Source of the DNA: Muribaculaceae bacterium
Lineage (GTDB): Bacteria; Bacteroidota; Bacteroidia; Bacteroidales; Muribaculaceae
Length of the DNA: 47,680 nucleotides
Direction: 5' to 3'
Assembly: GCA_017964485.1 (NCBI GenBank)
Contig: JAGCRW010000019.1
Location: forward strand, 1-47,680
Below the pieces are notes generated by a model. The model had not been told where the DNA came from. It ran no database searches and saw only the letters and a program-made list of their open reading frames with translations. Of this stretch, positions 38,722 through 47,680 are shown piece by piece. How positions within the stretch are numbered: position 1 is the stretch's first letter; each line of letters opens with the position of its first letter. A program made the translations under genes and the position numbers.

Positions 38722-39945
38722 TCAGAACCTTACTCCTGCGGTGATGGTTATGTCTTCTTGGGAGTTGATGAAATTGTGGTCTTTGCTGTGGTAGAGGTGC
38801 GCGTCAAGGAGCAGCTGCAGGCTCCAGAAGAAATATTTGCCCGCATTATGCACAAGGCTCATACGGCCCCTCAGGTCTAGTGCGAAAAAGTCGCGCTTGC
38901 CATCGACAGAGTCATCAAACGAGTGATTCCACCCCACTGATGGCGCGATGGTAATATTATAGAGCCAGTTGCGGTGAAAAACCCAGTTATAGGCATATCC
39001 CACCAAAAAGCAGTAAGACCGGTGATGGAACTTGTACTGCAACTTCTCGCCACCGCCGGGCATGAAGTCAATCATCTCTTGGGGCAGCTCCGAAAAATCA
39101 ACATCAACATTCTGCGAAGAGATGAGAAAACCACCTATTATGGTTCCCGCACTGCGCTTCTGAATTTTTGAGAAGCTATAGGCAGCCGCTTGCGAATACT
39201 TGCGGTGATTGAAGAAATAATACATGTCAAATCCCCAGGTCTGTTGCTTGATTCCGCTGAATTTCTGCCTTATCAAGCGCTTGTTGTTGTAGTCGCCAAA
39301 TCGACTGATAGTGACAGTTCCTGAATTGCGGGACTTATAGGCCTCAAATGAGAATCGTGAAGTGGCAAACGACAAATCCCACTTGGAGTGCCTGGTTGGG
39401 TCGCCTCCAAACACATTGTCAAGGTCAAACATATAAGTGTAACCAATTCCCAGATATGATAGATGCGCACCCACACTTGAATTGATAGCAGAGCTCATGA
39501 AAACCTTCATGTTGTTGTTGGCAATCATGCCTCCATAGCTATTGAGCCAGTTTTCGCTGATAATCATCGCCTTCCAGTTCTGGTCAATACCCACAACATA
39601 GGTGGTGTCGTAGTTATTGAAGGCCTTAGTATAGAAATTATAGACTTTCGACACCAAATCGAGAAAGAGAGGCTTATCAATCGTCGGGTCTATGAAGTAG
39701 TTCCAATCGCGATTGCGGATAGCGTGTTTCCAATTACGCACTACGACCATGGTATCACGGGATGTGTTATAGATGCTGTCGGCAGCAGGAGACATCTTGC
39801 TATTGTCGATAGGAACAAGTAAGGTGCTGTCGTTCACGTAGCGACTGACAACATTGGCGACACCATTTATGCCCCCATGATCATCCGTTACTGCCCATAT
39901 CGAGAGAGCAGTCAGCGCCATTATTATTGCTACCAATCGCTTCAT
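38722..39945 (-). CDS. DUF4421 domain protein, probable outer-membrane beta-barrel
   Basis: A 407-residue exported protein (MKRLVAIIMALTALSIWAVT signal). The region from about residue 95 (LVSKVYNFYTKAFNNYDTTYV) to the end (ITAGVRF) alternates polar and hydrophobic residues with many aromatics, as in a beta-barrel, and matches the DUF4421 pattern (LSYLGIGYTYMFDLDN; LDLRGRMSLVHNAGKYFF). Function is unknown. It lies 11 bp after the TamB-like gene on the same strand, so the two are co-transcribed and a role in outer-membrane assembly or surface structure is plausible. No catalytic motif is seen. Confidence 0.7.
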   Translation of the reverse strand: MKRLVAIIMALTALSIWAVTDDHGGINGVANVVSRYVNDSTLLVPIDNSKMSPAADSIYNTSRDTMVVVRNWKHAIRNRDWNYFIDPTIDKPLFLDLVSKVYNFYTKAFNNYDTTYVVGIDQNWKAMIISENWLNSYGGMIANNNMKVFMSSAINSSVGAHLSYLGIGYTYMFDLDNVFGGDPTRHSKWDLSFATSRFSFEAYKSRNSGTVTISRFGDYNNKRLIRQKFSGIKQQTWGFDMYYFFNHRKYSQAAAYSFSKIQKRSAGTIIGGFLISSQNVDVDFSELPQEMIDFMPGGGEKLQYKFHHRSYCFLVGYAYNWVFHRNWLYNITIAPSVGWNHSFDDSVDGKRDFFALDLRGRMSLVHNAGKYFFWSLQLLLDAHLYHSKDHNFINSQEDITITAGVRF

Positions 39946-39956
39946 CTTGATGAGGG

Positions 39957-42900
39957 TTATTCGCTGTTTTCTTCAGGTTTGCGGGGCGCAATTATCAGCA
40001 GGTTATCTTCAGGAGGAGTAGCTACTTTAGGCGATACTGTATCGGCAGGCACTGGCTGAGGTTGCTGTTTCTTGCCAAAGAGTCGGTCGAAATCGTGCTT
40101 GAACACCACTCCCACACCCTGCGTGGTCATCGCGTCGCGCACATAGTAGTTCTGGTCGTTGAAGTGGTTGTATGCTTTGAGGCGAATGGTGCCCTTGCGG
40201 TTGAGCAGGTACTCGAGGTCGAAGTCGCCAATGAAATTGGAGTTGCGCGTGTTGTAAGTATTGTCACGATAGCCAAAATTGCCGTTGAAGATCAAGCGGT
40301 TGTTGAGTAGCTGGCTCGAGAGGGCTAGGTTCACTTCCACGTCACTGAAATCGCCCTTGTCGCTACGGAAGTTTGGCGAAATTTGCCAGTTCTCGCTGAT
40401 TTGCCCCAAGATGCTCGAGAGCTGCGATGAGATTGTTGACGACGCCACCGAGGTAAACTCGTTGTTGGTCTTTTGCGACTGCATATAGTCGGGGGTGTAG
40501 AAGCGGTTAAGGGCGAGCAGATAGATTATCTGTCGGCTCATCATCTCGTCGGTGCTGATAATACTCTTCACCTTGCTATAAGCATCGCTGGTGAGAGTTG
40601 GGAACTCTAAGTCAAACGCCAACTCAGGTTCGGTGATGTCACCCTTCACTTTAAGCAAAGCATTAACGGGTACATTGGTTCGGTTGATGTCGCGGTCGGT
40701 GGAGAACGACGCGTCGAGGTCGCTCAAGTTGGCGTTGAGCGAATAAACGGCATTGATATCAAGATTAGCATTGTAGGGATTGCCGTTAAAACTGATGGTA
40801 CTGCCGTTGCGTATGGTGAAGTCCTTGATGATGATATCCTGCAATGTGAAGTTGTAGGAGCCTTTCTCAAGCACATACTTGCCAAACATATCGAAGCTAT
40901 CATCAATGCTGTTATAGTTAAGGTGCAAGTTGCCCGAACCAAACGCCCTGATGCGGTCGCCACCAACGGGGTCCATTACAAGCACAATCTCTGCCACAGG
41001 AGTGATATCGGTCTGCAAGTCGATGGTGAAACGTGTGGGTGCAGATTGTTGTTGCGCTTTATTAGACCTTTTTAGCGTAAGCAAGCTTTTCACCTCCTCG
41101 GGTAGCTCGTCGACATAGCTCTTCACGGTGTCAACCACCGCTACTTGTGGCAGGTCTTTCTTGTCGCGGTCGCGGAAGGTAATAAAGTTATACTCACTGG
41201 CCTCCTCGGCATCGCTAAGCACAAAGGTGAACTTGCTCCGCTCATCGGTCTCCATGTTCACGCCTATCCTTACCTCTCCTGGCTCGCCCGCAATTATCGC
41301 TGAACCGCTGCCATAGATGGTGCCATACCAGTCGGGGTTCATAGCCGGAGTGATGTCATAAACCAGCAGATTATCGGCATCGTGCACTGTGAAGTTAAAC
41401 ACTGGGTCGTGGAATGCGTTGTGCCGCAAATATCCGCTTAGCTTTGCCGTGTGGTTGTCGCGGTCGCGGATAGTAATGTTATCTAAGGCTATCAGGCCAG
41501 GCACGATGTGCACCGAGTCGTTGCAATGATAGGTAACATTGGTATAACCAATCTTAAGGCTGAGGTCATCGGCATATACATCGCCATAGAGGTCGATGGT
41601 CTTGAAATTGCCAAAGAGCACTGCCCTACCCGACACCTCGCCATGCACCTCTTCGGTAAACGCCTCCATAAAGGGTTTCATAAACTCCACATTGGCCTTG
41701 TTAGCGATAAACTCCATATATAGCGAGTCATCGGCAGCGAAGATCTCACCATTGATATAGGTGTGAAGGCCATTTTTTTGTGTCAAGTCGCAGTTGAGCT
41801 TCACGGCGGTATTCTCCACGTCAAAGCTGCTCTTGATGTCACCATTGCCCATGTGAGCCCCGTTGTAGGTCATATCCTCAACATGAAGGCAATCGGTACT
41901 CAGTCGAGGCGACTTTGAGAACAAGTCAGCAAGCTGGAATTCGCCAGTAGCGCTACCTCCAAAGGTGACATGGTTGATTTTCAGCGTCTCGAAGATATAG
42001 TCAAGGCGAATGTCATTGAGCGACACAGTGAGCATGTCGTTGGGGTCATGCGACACCCTACCGGCAATATTCACAAACTGGTCGGCGCGCGAGCCCCTTA
42101 TCTGCTCAACGTCGATTACGCCATTGCGATATTCCAAGTGCCCCTCGTTAATGTTCCACACGCCATCATTAATAACCACTTCGGTGGGATTGATATCAAC
42201 TGCCGTCTTGAACTTGCCATTGAGGTCACGCCCAAGCTGTGCCGACAGGCTCACATTGCCGTGGTAGTCGGTTGGACGATTCAACACCCAGTTGAGATTG
42301 GCATCCACGCCGTCGTTGATGGCATTGGCATCAATGTTGACGGCCAGGTTACCCTTGTCGCTGGGGAAGATGGTCTGGGCGGTCATTGTCACATTGTCGG
42401 CATTAGAATCTTTGCCCAAATGAATCTTGGTGCCCTGGATGAGGCGATTGCCCTGGATAAGGTATGGCAAATCCACATCCATCGCCAATTCCTTGTTTGC
42501 CTCATTGAAATATCCGTCAATAGTGGATTTGTAGGCAAGCTTCACTGGCAATTTGACATAAGAAGATATGTAGTTCTCAAACTCATCGTTGGGATCAACC
42601 TCAATGTTGAAAGTGAAATTATTGTTGCCAGTGGTGGGCGGCGTGTGGCCGCTCATAAACTGAGGGAAGCATTTCGACGCCATGCTCTTTATTGCGGGAA
42701 CTAGGCTAGCGAAGTCGTATTGTCCCTCCAGGTTGCCGTGCAGGAAGTCGGTGTCGATTGTCAAGCGCTTCTCGCCTCCACTCTCGCCAGCATTCACCTC
42801 GAGGTTGCTCACATGGAATCCTTTACCGGTCTCGCTGTTGGTGAACGACATATCATCAATCTTCACATTGCCTGCGATATTTGAGATATTGTTACCCGTA

Positions 42901-44576
42901 ACCGACGCTGTCATGTTCAGGTTCAGCGCATTGGCGGGATATTTATTGGTAAGGTTAAGCTTGGCGAAGTTCACATTCTTGGCAATAACGTCGAGGGCGT
43001 AGGAGGAGTTAGCGCCATCGAGGGTGAGGTCGCCCTTGAGATCAACTATGCCGTTGGGGTCGTTGATGGCGACCGTGCCGCTGTAGTTGTTGTGGTCAAC
43101 ATCCACATCAGCGATGATATTATGATAGCGGTAACCCTTCAGGTCGATGTGGTCAACCTTTCCGTTAACGTGGCCCACAAGGTTGTTGTCGGCAAGCAGC
43201 GATGCATCCACATTGACATCCATCGCCACCATGCCCAGCAGGTCTTCCTTGCTCAGCGCGCGCCCCAGATTGAAACCGCCAGAGTTCACATTGGCATCGA
43301 TGCGCTTAGCGTGACCGTCGTTGACGTAGGAGCCTTTAACCGCCAAGTTACCTAGGTCGGTGTCAAGCTTGGCGTCGGCTGTAAGGTCTGACGGGCTACC
43401 TTTGGCATTGCCCACAAGGTGCACCGAGCCGCATTTATCGACCACCTCCTGCGCTTTCGGCGGCAGCTTGGCAAAGTCGTGAGTGATGCGCGCTATCTCG
43501 CTGCGCGACGCTTTCAGGTCGATGTGAGGAATGTCGAAATCCATCACTTTGGGGGTGCGGAAGTTGGCAAACTTGCCCTTCAGGTCAAGGGCGATGTTGC
43601 CGTTCTGAGCGTTAAGCTTGAGATTATTCACGTCGATCGCGTCACGCGTCGCCACTGCATCAACAGTGAAATGCACAGGATCAACATACTGTGCCAACTT
43701 TGGGGCAAAGGTCTTCAAGTCGGCAAGAGTGACGTAGTTGTCGGTCATGTCGAGAGTGATGGGCTGCTGCTTAATCTCGTTGATGGCATTGCCAAGCGAG
43801 GTGTAGTGAAAAGTGGCATCGGCTGGAGCAAGATGCGTGCCCGGCAAGTCAACCACAAGGTTGCTGAATGATGCGCTCTTGTCGGTAATCTTGAACAAAC
43901 CGCTCACATTCTTCACTTCTAGACCGTTTTTCTCGTTCACAGCCAAACGTTTGACATCAATCTCAAAATCGTTGTTCTTGATACGCGGCAACGACAAGTC
44001 CACAGTCAAGTCGGTGGCATGCAGATGATTGGGATCGAAGACACCAGGTGCCTTGTGGGGCTCGTTGAGCACATCATAACTGATGTCGCTGTTGCGCACT
44101 ATGGCGTTTTGGATTTTGATGTCGTAGGGCTTTGGCGGCTTGCCAGGCTTGGACTTGAGTTTGTCGATTATGAACTGCAGGTTAGTGGGGCTATCCTTGT
44201 CGGGACGCGTCACATGGCCGTGCAAACCATTAATTTCGGCAAAGGTAAAGACCAGTTTGCGGTTTATTACCAAGTCATATAGACTGATGCCCGCCCCAAG
44301 CTTATCGACGTTTATGAGTTTGCCGTCGTTCTGGTCGGGAATATTTACCCCTGTCAGCACCACTTGGTTGAAAGGTGAGATGTTGATGCCGTCGATGGTG
44401 ACATTAGTGCCCAGGAACTCGCTCAACTCACGCTCCCCAACGGCTTTTATCTTGTTCTGGAAATAAGGCATGCTCACACCGAGATAGAGGAGGCCATACC
44501 CAACAACAAGCAACACGACAATCGTCACGAATGTCGCCCGCAGGGTCTTATAGGTCCATCCCAAAAATTTCTTCAT
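39957..44576 (-). CDS. tamB: TamB-like translocation/assembly (bridge) protein
   Basis: A 1539-residue periplasm-spanning protein. A single N-terminal membrane anchor (about 15-37, LRATFVTIVVLLVVGYGLLYL) is followed by an AsmA-like start (FLGTNVTIDGINISPFNQVVLTGVNI) and more than a thousand residues of repeating short beta strands. The C-terminal TamB domain (about 1180-1539) includes LHLNYNSIDDSFDMFGKYVL, GSYNFTLQDIIIKDFTIRNGS and QIIYLLALNRF. The last 40 or so residues are proline-rich. These proteins form long hydrophobic grooves between the membranes and are thought to move phospholipids or assist outer-membrane protein insertion. A tamA partner is not seen. It heads a two-gene operon with the DUF4421 gene. 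Confidence 0.85.
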   Translation of the reverse strand: MKKFLGWTYKTLRATFVTIVVLLVVGYGLLYLGVSMPYFQNKIKAVGERELSEFLGTNVTIDGINISPFNQVVLTGVNIPDQNDGKLINVDKLGAGISLYDLVINRKLVFTFAEINGLHGHVTRPDKDSPTNLQFIIDKLKSKPGKPPKPYDIKIQNAIVRNSDISYDVLNEPHKAPGVFDPNHLHATDLTVDLSLPRIKNNDFEIDVKRLAVNEKNGLEVKNVSGLFKITDKSASFSNLVVDLPGTHLAPADATFHYTSLGNAINEIKQQPITLDMTDNYVTLADLKTFAPKLAQYVDPVHFTVDAVATRDAIDVNNLKLNAQNGNIALDLKGKFANFRTPKVMDFDIPHIDLKASRSEIARITHDFAKLPPKAQEVVDKCGSVHLVGNAKGSPSDLTADAKLDTDLGNLAVKGSYVNDGHAKRIDANVNSGGFNLGRALSKEDLLGMVAMDVNVDASLLADNNLVGHVNGKVDHIDLKGYRYHNIIADVDVDHNNYSGTVAINDPNGIVDLKGDLTLDGANSSYALDVIAKNVNFAKLNLTNKYPANALNLNMTASVTGNNISNIAGNVKIDDMSFTNSETGKGFHVSNLEVNAGESGGEKRLTIDTDFLHGNLEGQYDFASLVPAIKSMASKCFPQFMSGHTPPTTGNNNFTFNIEVDPNDEFENYISSYVKLPVKLAYKSTIDGYFNEANKELAMDVDLPYLIQGNRLIQGTKIHLGKDSNADNVTMTAQTIFPSDKGNLAVNIDANAINDGVDANLNWVLNRPTDYHGNVSLSAQLGRDLNGKFKTAVDINPTEVVINDGVWNINEGHLEYRNGVIDVEQIRGSRADQFVNIAGRVSHDPNDMLTVSLNDIRLDYIFETLKINHVTFGGSATGEFQLADLFSKSPRLSTDCLHVEDMTYNGAHMGNGDIKSSFDVENTAVKLNCDLTQKNGLHTYINGEIFAADDSLYMEFIANKANVEFMKPFMEAFTEEVHGEVSGRAVLFGNFKTIDLYGDVYADDLSLKIGYTNVTYHCNDSVHIVPGLIALDNITIRDRDNHTAKLSGYLRHNAFHDPVFNFTVHDADNLLVYDITPAMNPDWYGTIYGSGSAIIAGEPGEVRIGVNMETDERSKFTFVLSDAEEASEYNFITFRDRDKKDLPQVAVVDTVKSYVDELPEEVKSLLTLKRSNKAQQQSAPTRFTIDLQTDITPVAEIVLVMDPVGGDRIRAFGSGNLHLNYNSIDDSFDMFGKYVLEKGSYNFTLQDIIIKDFTIRNGSTISFNGNPYNANLDINAVYSLNANLSDLDASFSTDRDINRTNVPVNALLKVKGDITEPELAFDLEFPTLTSDAYSKVKSIISTDEMMSRQIIYLLALNRFYTPDYMQSQKTNNEFTSVASSTISSQLSSILGQISENWQISPNFRSDKGDFSDVEVNLALSSQLLNNRLIFNGNFGYRDNTYNTRNSNFIGDFDLEYLLNRKGTIRLKAYNHFNDQNYYVRDAMTTQGVGVVFKHDFDRLFGKKQQPQPVPADTVSPKVATPPEDNLLIIAPRKPEENSE

Positions 44577-44955
44577 GCCTCAAGAATATGTTTCGTTTTA
44601 CTATTGTTTCGCCATTAAGTTCCCTCTCTAAGATAAGATAAAGAAAAAATGGTTTAATCGACAAAGTTATACAGAATTTTCCAAAATACCGCCATCACAG
44701 CGATAAATTAGCAAAGTTTTTTACACCCAGCAACCACTAATCACTAATTAACAAGTAATTATGGAATGAGTGTTGTAAACCCCATTTAGTATAACATAAG
44801 CGTATATATCACTACTCCACGAATGGGGAATAAAGACAATTATTTGGGTTTTTCTCCTTGAATTCTTGTATAGGTCAAGATTTCTTGCGAAATTTGCATC
44901 ATCAACATATAAAGAGGGCCAAAGAAACTTTTAAAACCATATTTATATCATCACA
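44577..44955. other. 379-bp divergent intergenic region
   Basis: Lies between the tamB and nadE starts. CAAAGTTA (44662-44669) could be the tamB -7 element on the minus strand. CCCCATT (44780-44786) can pair with AATGGGG (44822-44828) around a 35-nt loop that has partial internal pairing. No gene or known riboswitch is recognised. Confidence 0.4.
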
Positions 44956-45708
44956 ATGAAAGATTTTAATGCAAAACTAGTGAAGGACCAGGTGGTGGAG
45001 TGGATTCGCGACTGGTTTGATAAGAACGGCAAGGGCTGCAATGCTGTTATCGGCATCTCGGGCGGTAAGGACAGCAGTGTTGTTGCTGCGCTGTGTGCCG
45101 AGGCGCTGGGCAAAGACCGCGTCATAGGCGTGACAATGCCTAACGGAGTGCAGGCCGACATCGCCGACAGTATGCACCTAATCAACCACTTGGGCATTCA
45201 ACATTGCAGCGTGAACATTGGCGACACTTACAAAACGCTGATGGCCGCCGTTGAAGAGCAACTTGGTACACTCGATAAGGAGGTTAGCAATCAGACCATC
45301 ATCAATATGCCGCCACGATTGCGCATGACCACGCTTTATGCCATCTCGCAGTCGATGAACGGACGCGTGGCAAACACCTGCAACCTCTCGGAAGACTGGG
45401 TGGGCTACTCTACCCGCTATGGCGACGCCGCAGGCGACTTCTCGCCTCTGGGCGGACTCGTCGTTCGCGAGGTTATTGCCATTGGCAAGGAACTAGGGTT
45501 GCCAATCGAGTTGGTAGAGAAGACTCCTTCTGATGGCCTTTGCGGCAAAACTGATGAGGACAATCTGGGCTTTACCTACGCAGCCCTTGACCACTACATC
45601 CGCACCGGTGAGTGCGACGATCCCAAAACTAAAGCCCTCATCGACGACAAACACGCTAAGAACCTCTTCAAACTCAAACCGATACCACATTTTGAATACA
45701 ATGCTTAG
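44956..45708 (+). CDS. nadE: NAD(+) synthetase, ammonia-dependent type
   Basis: A 250-residue cytosolic enzyme that amidates deamido-NAD to NAD using ATP. The PP-loop motif GISGGKDSS (about 33-41) binds ATP. The family stretches INMPPRLRMTTLYAISQ, NTCNLSEDWVGYSTRYGD, AAGDFSPLGGLVVREVI and ELVEKTPSDGLCGKTDED are all present. There is no glutaminase (nitrilase) domain, so ammonia is expected to be the nitrogen source. It is slightly shorter than typical bacterial forms (about 275) but looks complete. It is preceded by a long intergenic region and followed by a palindromic repeat. Confidence 0.9.
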   Translation: MKDFNAKLVKDQVVEWIRDWFDKNGKGCNAVIGISGGKDSSVVAALCAEALGKDRVIGVTMPNGVQADIADSMHLINHLGIQHCSVNIGDTYKTLMAAVEEQLGTLDKEVSNQTIINMPPRLRMTTLYAISQSMNGRVANTCNLSEDWVGYSTRYGDAAGDFSPLGGLVVREVIAIGKELGLPIELVEKTPSDGLCGKTDEDNLGFTYAALDHYIRTGECDDPKTKALIDDKHAKNLFKLKPIPHFEYNA

Positions 45709-45754
45709 CACAGTTTAGTGTTAACTGTTGGCGCAGCCCACATGACACTTAAAC

Positions 45755-45803
45755 GGACGAGACAGGTCTCGTCCCTACTTAACACTTGATACTTAACACT
45801 TAA
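45755..45803. repeat. Palindromic repeat plus TTAACACTT repeats
   Basis: GGACGAGACAGGTCTCGTCC followed by CTAC (45755-45778) is the exact reverse complement of the second copy inside the ferredoxin gene (36492-36515). It is followed by CTTAACACTT-GATA-CTTAACACTTAA (45778-45803), the reverse complement of the 12-mer at 37191-37216. It sits between nadE and the rubrerythrin gene. Confidence 0.75.
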
Positions 45804-45840
45804 TCAAATATATTCACTTTAAAAATTTTAAAAACACATC

Positions 45841-46383
45841 ATGAAAGAATTAAAAGGCACCAAGACTGAGAAAAACCTGCTCGAGGCATTTGCTGGAGAG
45901 TCGATGGCTCGAAACAAGTATGACTACTTCGCAAGCAAGGCTAAAAAAGACGGCTATGTGCAAATCGCAGCAATCTTTGAGGAGACTGCCAAGAACGAGA
46001 AAGAGCACGCCAAGCTGTGGTTCAAGTACTTAGAGGGCGGAGCCATCAAGGCTACAACCGACAACCTCGCCGCCGCTGCTGCTGGCGAGAACTTTGAGTG
46101 GACCGACATGTATGAGCGCATGGCACGCGAGGCCGACGAGGAAGGCTTCACCGAGATTGCCGAGCGCATGCGTGGCGTGGCAGCCATCGAGAAAGAGCAC
46201 GAGGAGCGCTACCGCAAGCTCTTGAAGAACATCGAGGACGAAGTGGTGTTCTCTCGCGACGGCGACGTGATTTGGCACTGCAGCAACTGCGGACACATCG
46301 TGGTGGGAAAGAAAGCTCCCGAGATGTGCCCCGTGTGCAACCATCCACAAGCCTACTTCCAGATTAAAGCCGAGAATTACTAA
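45841..46383 (+). CDS. rbr: Rubrerythrin
   Basis: A 180-residue cytosolic peroxide-reducing protein of anaerobes. The N-terminal ferritin-like four-helix domain (about 1-140) carries the di-iron ligands in [41 protein letters not shown] and EKEHEERY. The C-terminal rubredoxin domain has two cysteine pairs, [10 protein letters not shown] and CPVCNHPQ. Both domains are complete and the length is usual. It protects against hydrogen peroxide using electrons from rubredoxin or NADH-linked partners. It appears to be a single-gene unit with its own terminator. Confidence 0.95.
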   Translation: MKELKGTKTEKNLLEAFAGESMARNKYDYFASKAKKDGYVQIAAIFEETAKNEKEHAKLWFKYLEGGAIKATTDNLAAAAAGENFEWTDMYERMAREADEEGFTEIAERMRGVAAIEKEHEERYRKLLKNIEDEVVFSRDGDVIWHCSNCGHIVVGKKAPEMCPVCNHPQAYFQIKAENY

Positions 46384-46410
46384 TCCTCAGTTTTGGCATT
46401 AAGAATTTCT

Positions 46411-46446
46411 CAACAGCCTCTCCCAACGAGGCTGTTGTTTTTTTGC
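46411..46446 (+). terminator. Rho-independent terminator of the rubrerythrin gene
   Basis: CAACAGCCTC (46411-46420), 7-nt loop, GAGGCTGTTG (46428-46437), followed by a run of T to 46446. Confidence 0.92.
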
Positions 46447-46519
46447 TCCTAAAACTCCGTTATTTCATTATTCTGCGCAAAAAAACATCTTTAATATCTT
46501 ATTCCTAAAAAATTTTTCC

Positions 46520-46527
46520 TATCTTTG
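46520..46527 (+). promoter_or_regulatory. Predicted -7 element of the TPR protein gene
   Basis: TATCTTTG followed by CG, 31 nt before the ATG at 46559. No clear -33 TTTG is visible. It sets the likely transcription start near 46533. Confidence 0.55.
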
Positions 46528-46558
46528 CGCTCAATAATAACACTAAAAATTGAAAATC

Positions 46559-47431
46559 ATGAAAAGAATATCATTACTTATTATGCTTGTCGCCATGCTC
46601 GCCACTGTTGCTGGCGCCGAGTCGGTGAAAAAGAAAACCATCAAGGCAGTGGTTCCTAAAGCTCAACAAACTCAAAATGTCATATTGTCGGACTTCGACA
46701 ATGCAATCAACGCTTTTTTTAATGACGACTACAACACTGCGTTCACTGCCATCAATAACCACCTCAAGAAGAATTCTAATGATCCTTTTGGATGGACTTG
46801 CCTTGCAGCTATTCAAGGTGAGTGCGACAACGATACCGAAGCACTTAAGGCTATTAAAAAAGCCCGCGAATGCAAGATCACCCAGAACGACCCAAATATG
46901 CTAAACTGGATGTACTTCACTCAATCATCGGTATATCTGCAGCTTAAAGACACTACCAACGCCATCGAGGCGCTTAACAAAGCCATAAAAAGTGTGCCCG
47001 AGGACGTGGACTCATATATGCGACTGGGCAACATCTACAAAAGGATGAGAGAATATGACCTAGCAATGGTGAACTATGGCTTGGCTGTGCAACACAACCC
47101 CAAAGAAGTGGAAGGCTACCTAGGACTGGGCACCGTGGCAGGGTCACAGGGCAAGCGCAAAGATTCCATCAAGGCCTACACCATGGCAATAAAACTAGAG
47201 CCTGATGTTGCTGAATCTTACGCTCTCAGAGCAGTAGAGTACTATAACGACTGGGATTATGAAAAAGCCATGGCAGATGTTATCTCGGCTCTCGAGCTTG
47301 ACAAAGAAAATGCGAGGGCTTTATGGATTCTGGAGTATTTAAAAGCCGACGCCAAAGATGACGTGGTGAAAGCTCTGAAAAAGAAAGCCAAGAAGAGCAA
47401 AGATGACTCGTGGCTGCTTTTCATACAATGA
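46559..47431 (+). CDS. Exported tetratricopeptide repeat protein
   Basis: A 290-residue protein taken from ATG 46559 (MKRISLLIMLVAMLATVAGA, signal peptide); the in-frame TTG three codons earlier is not needed. About six TPR units are visible from residue 40 on, e.g. INAFFNDDYNTAFTAINNHL, WMYFTQSSVYLQLKDTTNAI, YMRLGNIYKRMREYDLAMVN, GYLGLGTVAGSQGKRKDSIK and YALRAVEYYNDWDYEKAM. It probably mediates protein contacts in the periplasm. The C-terminus (KALKKKAKKSKDDSWLLFIQ) stops where another TPR unit might be expected, so it may be a shortened version of a longer relative. It ends 20 bp before the next gene. Confidence 0.8.
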   Translation: MKRISLLIMLVAMLATVAGAESVKKKTIKAVVPKAQQTQNVILSDFDNAINAFFNDDYNTAFTAINNHLKKNSNDPFGWTCLAAIQGECDNDTEALKAIKKARECKITQNDPNMLNWMYFTQSSVYLQLKDTTNAIEALNKAIKSVPEDVDSYMRLGNIYKRMREYDLAMVNYGLAVQHNPKEVEGYLGLGTVAGSQGKRKDSIKAYTMAIKLEPDVAESYALRAVEYYNDWDYEKAMADVISALELDKENARALWILEYLKADAKDDVVKALKKKAKKSKDDSWLLFIQ

Positions 47432-47451
47432 CATAATTCCTGCATCGGCTA

Positions 47452-47680
47452 GTGCAACCACAAACACGACTTAACGAACTCGACAAAGCACCCATAGGCA
47501 AGCTGTTGTTAAAATACAGCTTGCCTTCGGTTGTTGGTATGGTGGTGATGTCGCTTTACAACATCATCGACCGTATGTTCATAGGTCAGGGAGTGGGTCC
47601 CGATGCCATCGCGGGACTTGCCATCACATTCCCGGTGATGAACATATCGGCGGCATTTGGTGTGTTGATTGGTGGTGGTG
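47452..47680 (+). CDS. MATE family efflux transporter, N-terminal fragment
   Basis: The first 76 codons of a gene cut by the right edge. It starts with GTG 47452 (MQPQTRLNELDKAPIGKLLL), the only plausible start after an in-frame TAA at 47434. The first membrane helix KYSLPSVVGMVVMSLYNIID and the motif RMFIGQGVGPDAIAGLAITF are typical of the MepA/VmrA-like branch of MATE transporters, which export drugs or other cations by Na+ or H+ antiport. The substrate is not determinable from the fragment. Confidence 0.85.
   Translation, partial: MQPQTRLNELDKAPIGKLLLKYSLPSVVGMVVMSLYNIIDRMFIGQGVGPDAIAGLAITFPVMNISAAFGVLIGGG

Noticed and set aside
41970-42704. Plus-strand open frames inside tamB
   Set aside because: They lie wholly within the TamB coding region and show no domain or start context.
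44780-44828. CCCCATT/AATGGGG pairing upstream of nadE as a riboswitch
   Set aside because: The stem is only 7 bp with a 35-nt, partly AT-rich loop, and it matches no riboswitch consensus I know.

Overview
The window looks like a chromosomal segment of a gut-type Bacteroidales bacterium, probably near Prevotellaceae or Muribaculaceae (family level is an inference). The signs are a SusC/SusD pair with accessory lipoproteins, Bacteroidetes-type promoters (TTTG, about 20 nt, then TAnnTTTG), a C10 streptopain-like protease, dockerin-like Ca2+ repeats on secreted proteins, DUF4421 and NigD-like families, and many short dispersed hairpin repeats. Base composition is moderate, with one sharply AT-rich island inside a restriction-modification-like gene.

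Layout. 1-2.6 kb (minus): the start of an M16 peptidase, then an ECF sigma factor - membrane protein - M50 site-2-protease-like operon. 2.7-8.3 kb (plus): two L,D-transpeptidases flanking a tandem SH3b protein, a prolyl oligopeptidase, a LolD-type ATPase and a NigD-like lipoprotein. 8.4-14.0 kb: a restriction-modification-like cassette made of a promoter, a roughly 310-nt highly structured leader with a possible 9-codon leader peptide, a small 'subunit M' type protein, and a 1343-residue fusion of a GIY-YIG-like domain, an SF2 helicase and an N6-adenine methylase. Its target-recognition part is AT-rich and looks recently exchanged. 14.2-20 kb (minus): a giant beta-helix carbohydrate-binding protein, then rsmA-mgtE with overlapping ends. 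20-23 kb (plus): a Fic AMP-transferase-like protein under an operator-like palindrome, a flippase-like membrane protein and a small membrane protein. 23-28.6 kb: a C10 protease and, converging on it, a protein with four FGE-like domains; both carry dockerin-like repeats. 29-35.5 kb: a SusC-SusD-lipoprotein-lipoprotein operon without glycoside hydrolases, which resembles a peptide-uptake SusCD locus. 35.6-38.7 kb: a polyferredoxin membrane protein and a Tat-type Fe-S aldo/keto reductase. 38.7-44.6 kb (minus): TamB followed by a DUF4421 protein. 45-47.7 kb: nadE, rubrerythrin, a TPR protein and the start of a MATE transporter.

The strongest candidate for an undescribed system is 8.48-14.02 kb. 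A single promoter drives a long structured RNA leader that ends at a two-gene nuclease/helicase/methylase cassette. Methylase-like motifs are split between the two proteins and the SAM-binding motif I is non-canonical. Secondary points of interest are the sigma/membrane/M50 operon, a palindromic repeat that has entered the coding sequence of the ferredoxin protein and recurs in reverse orientation 9 kb away, and dockerin-like modules on three secreted proteins with no visible cohesin.
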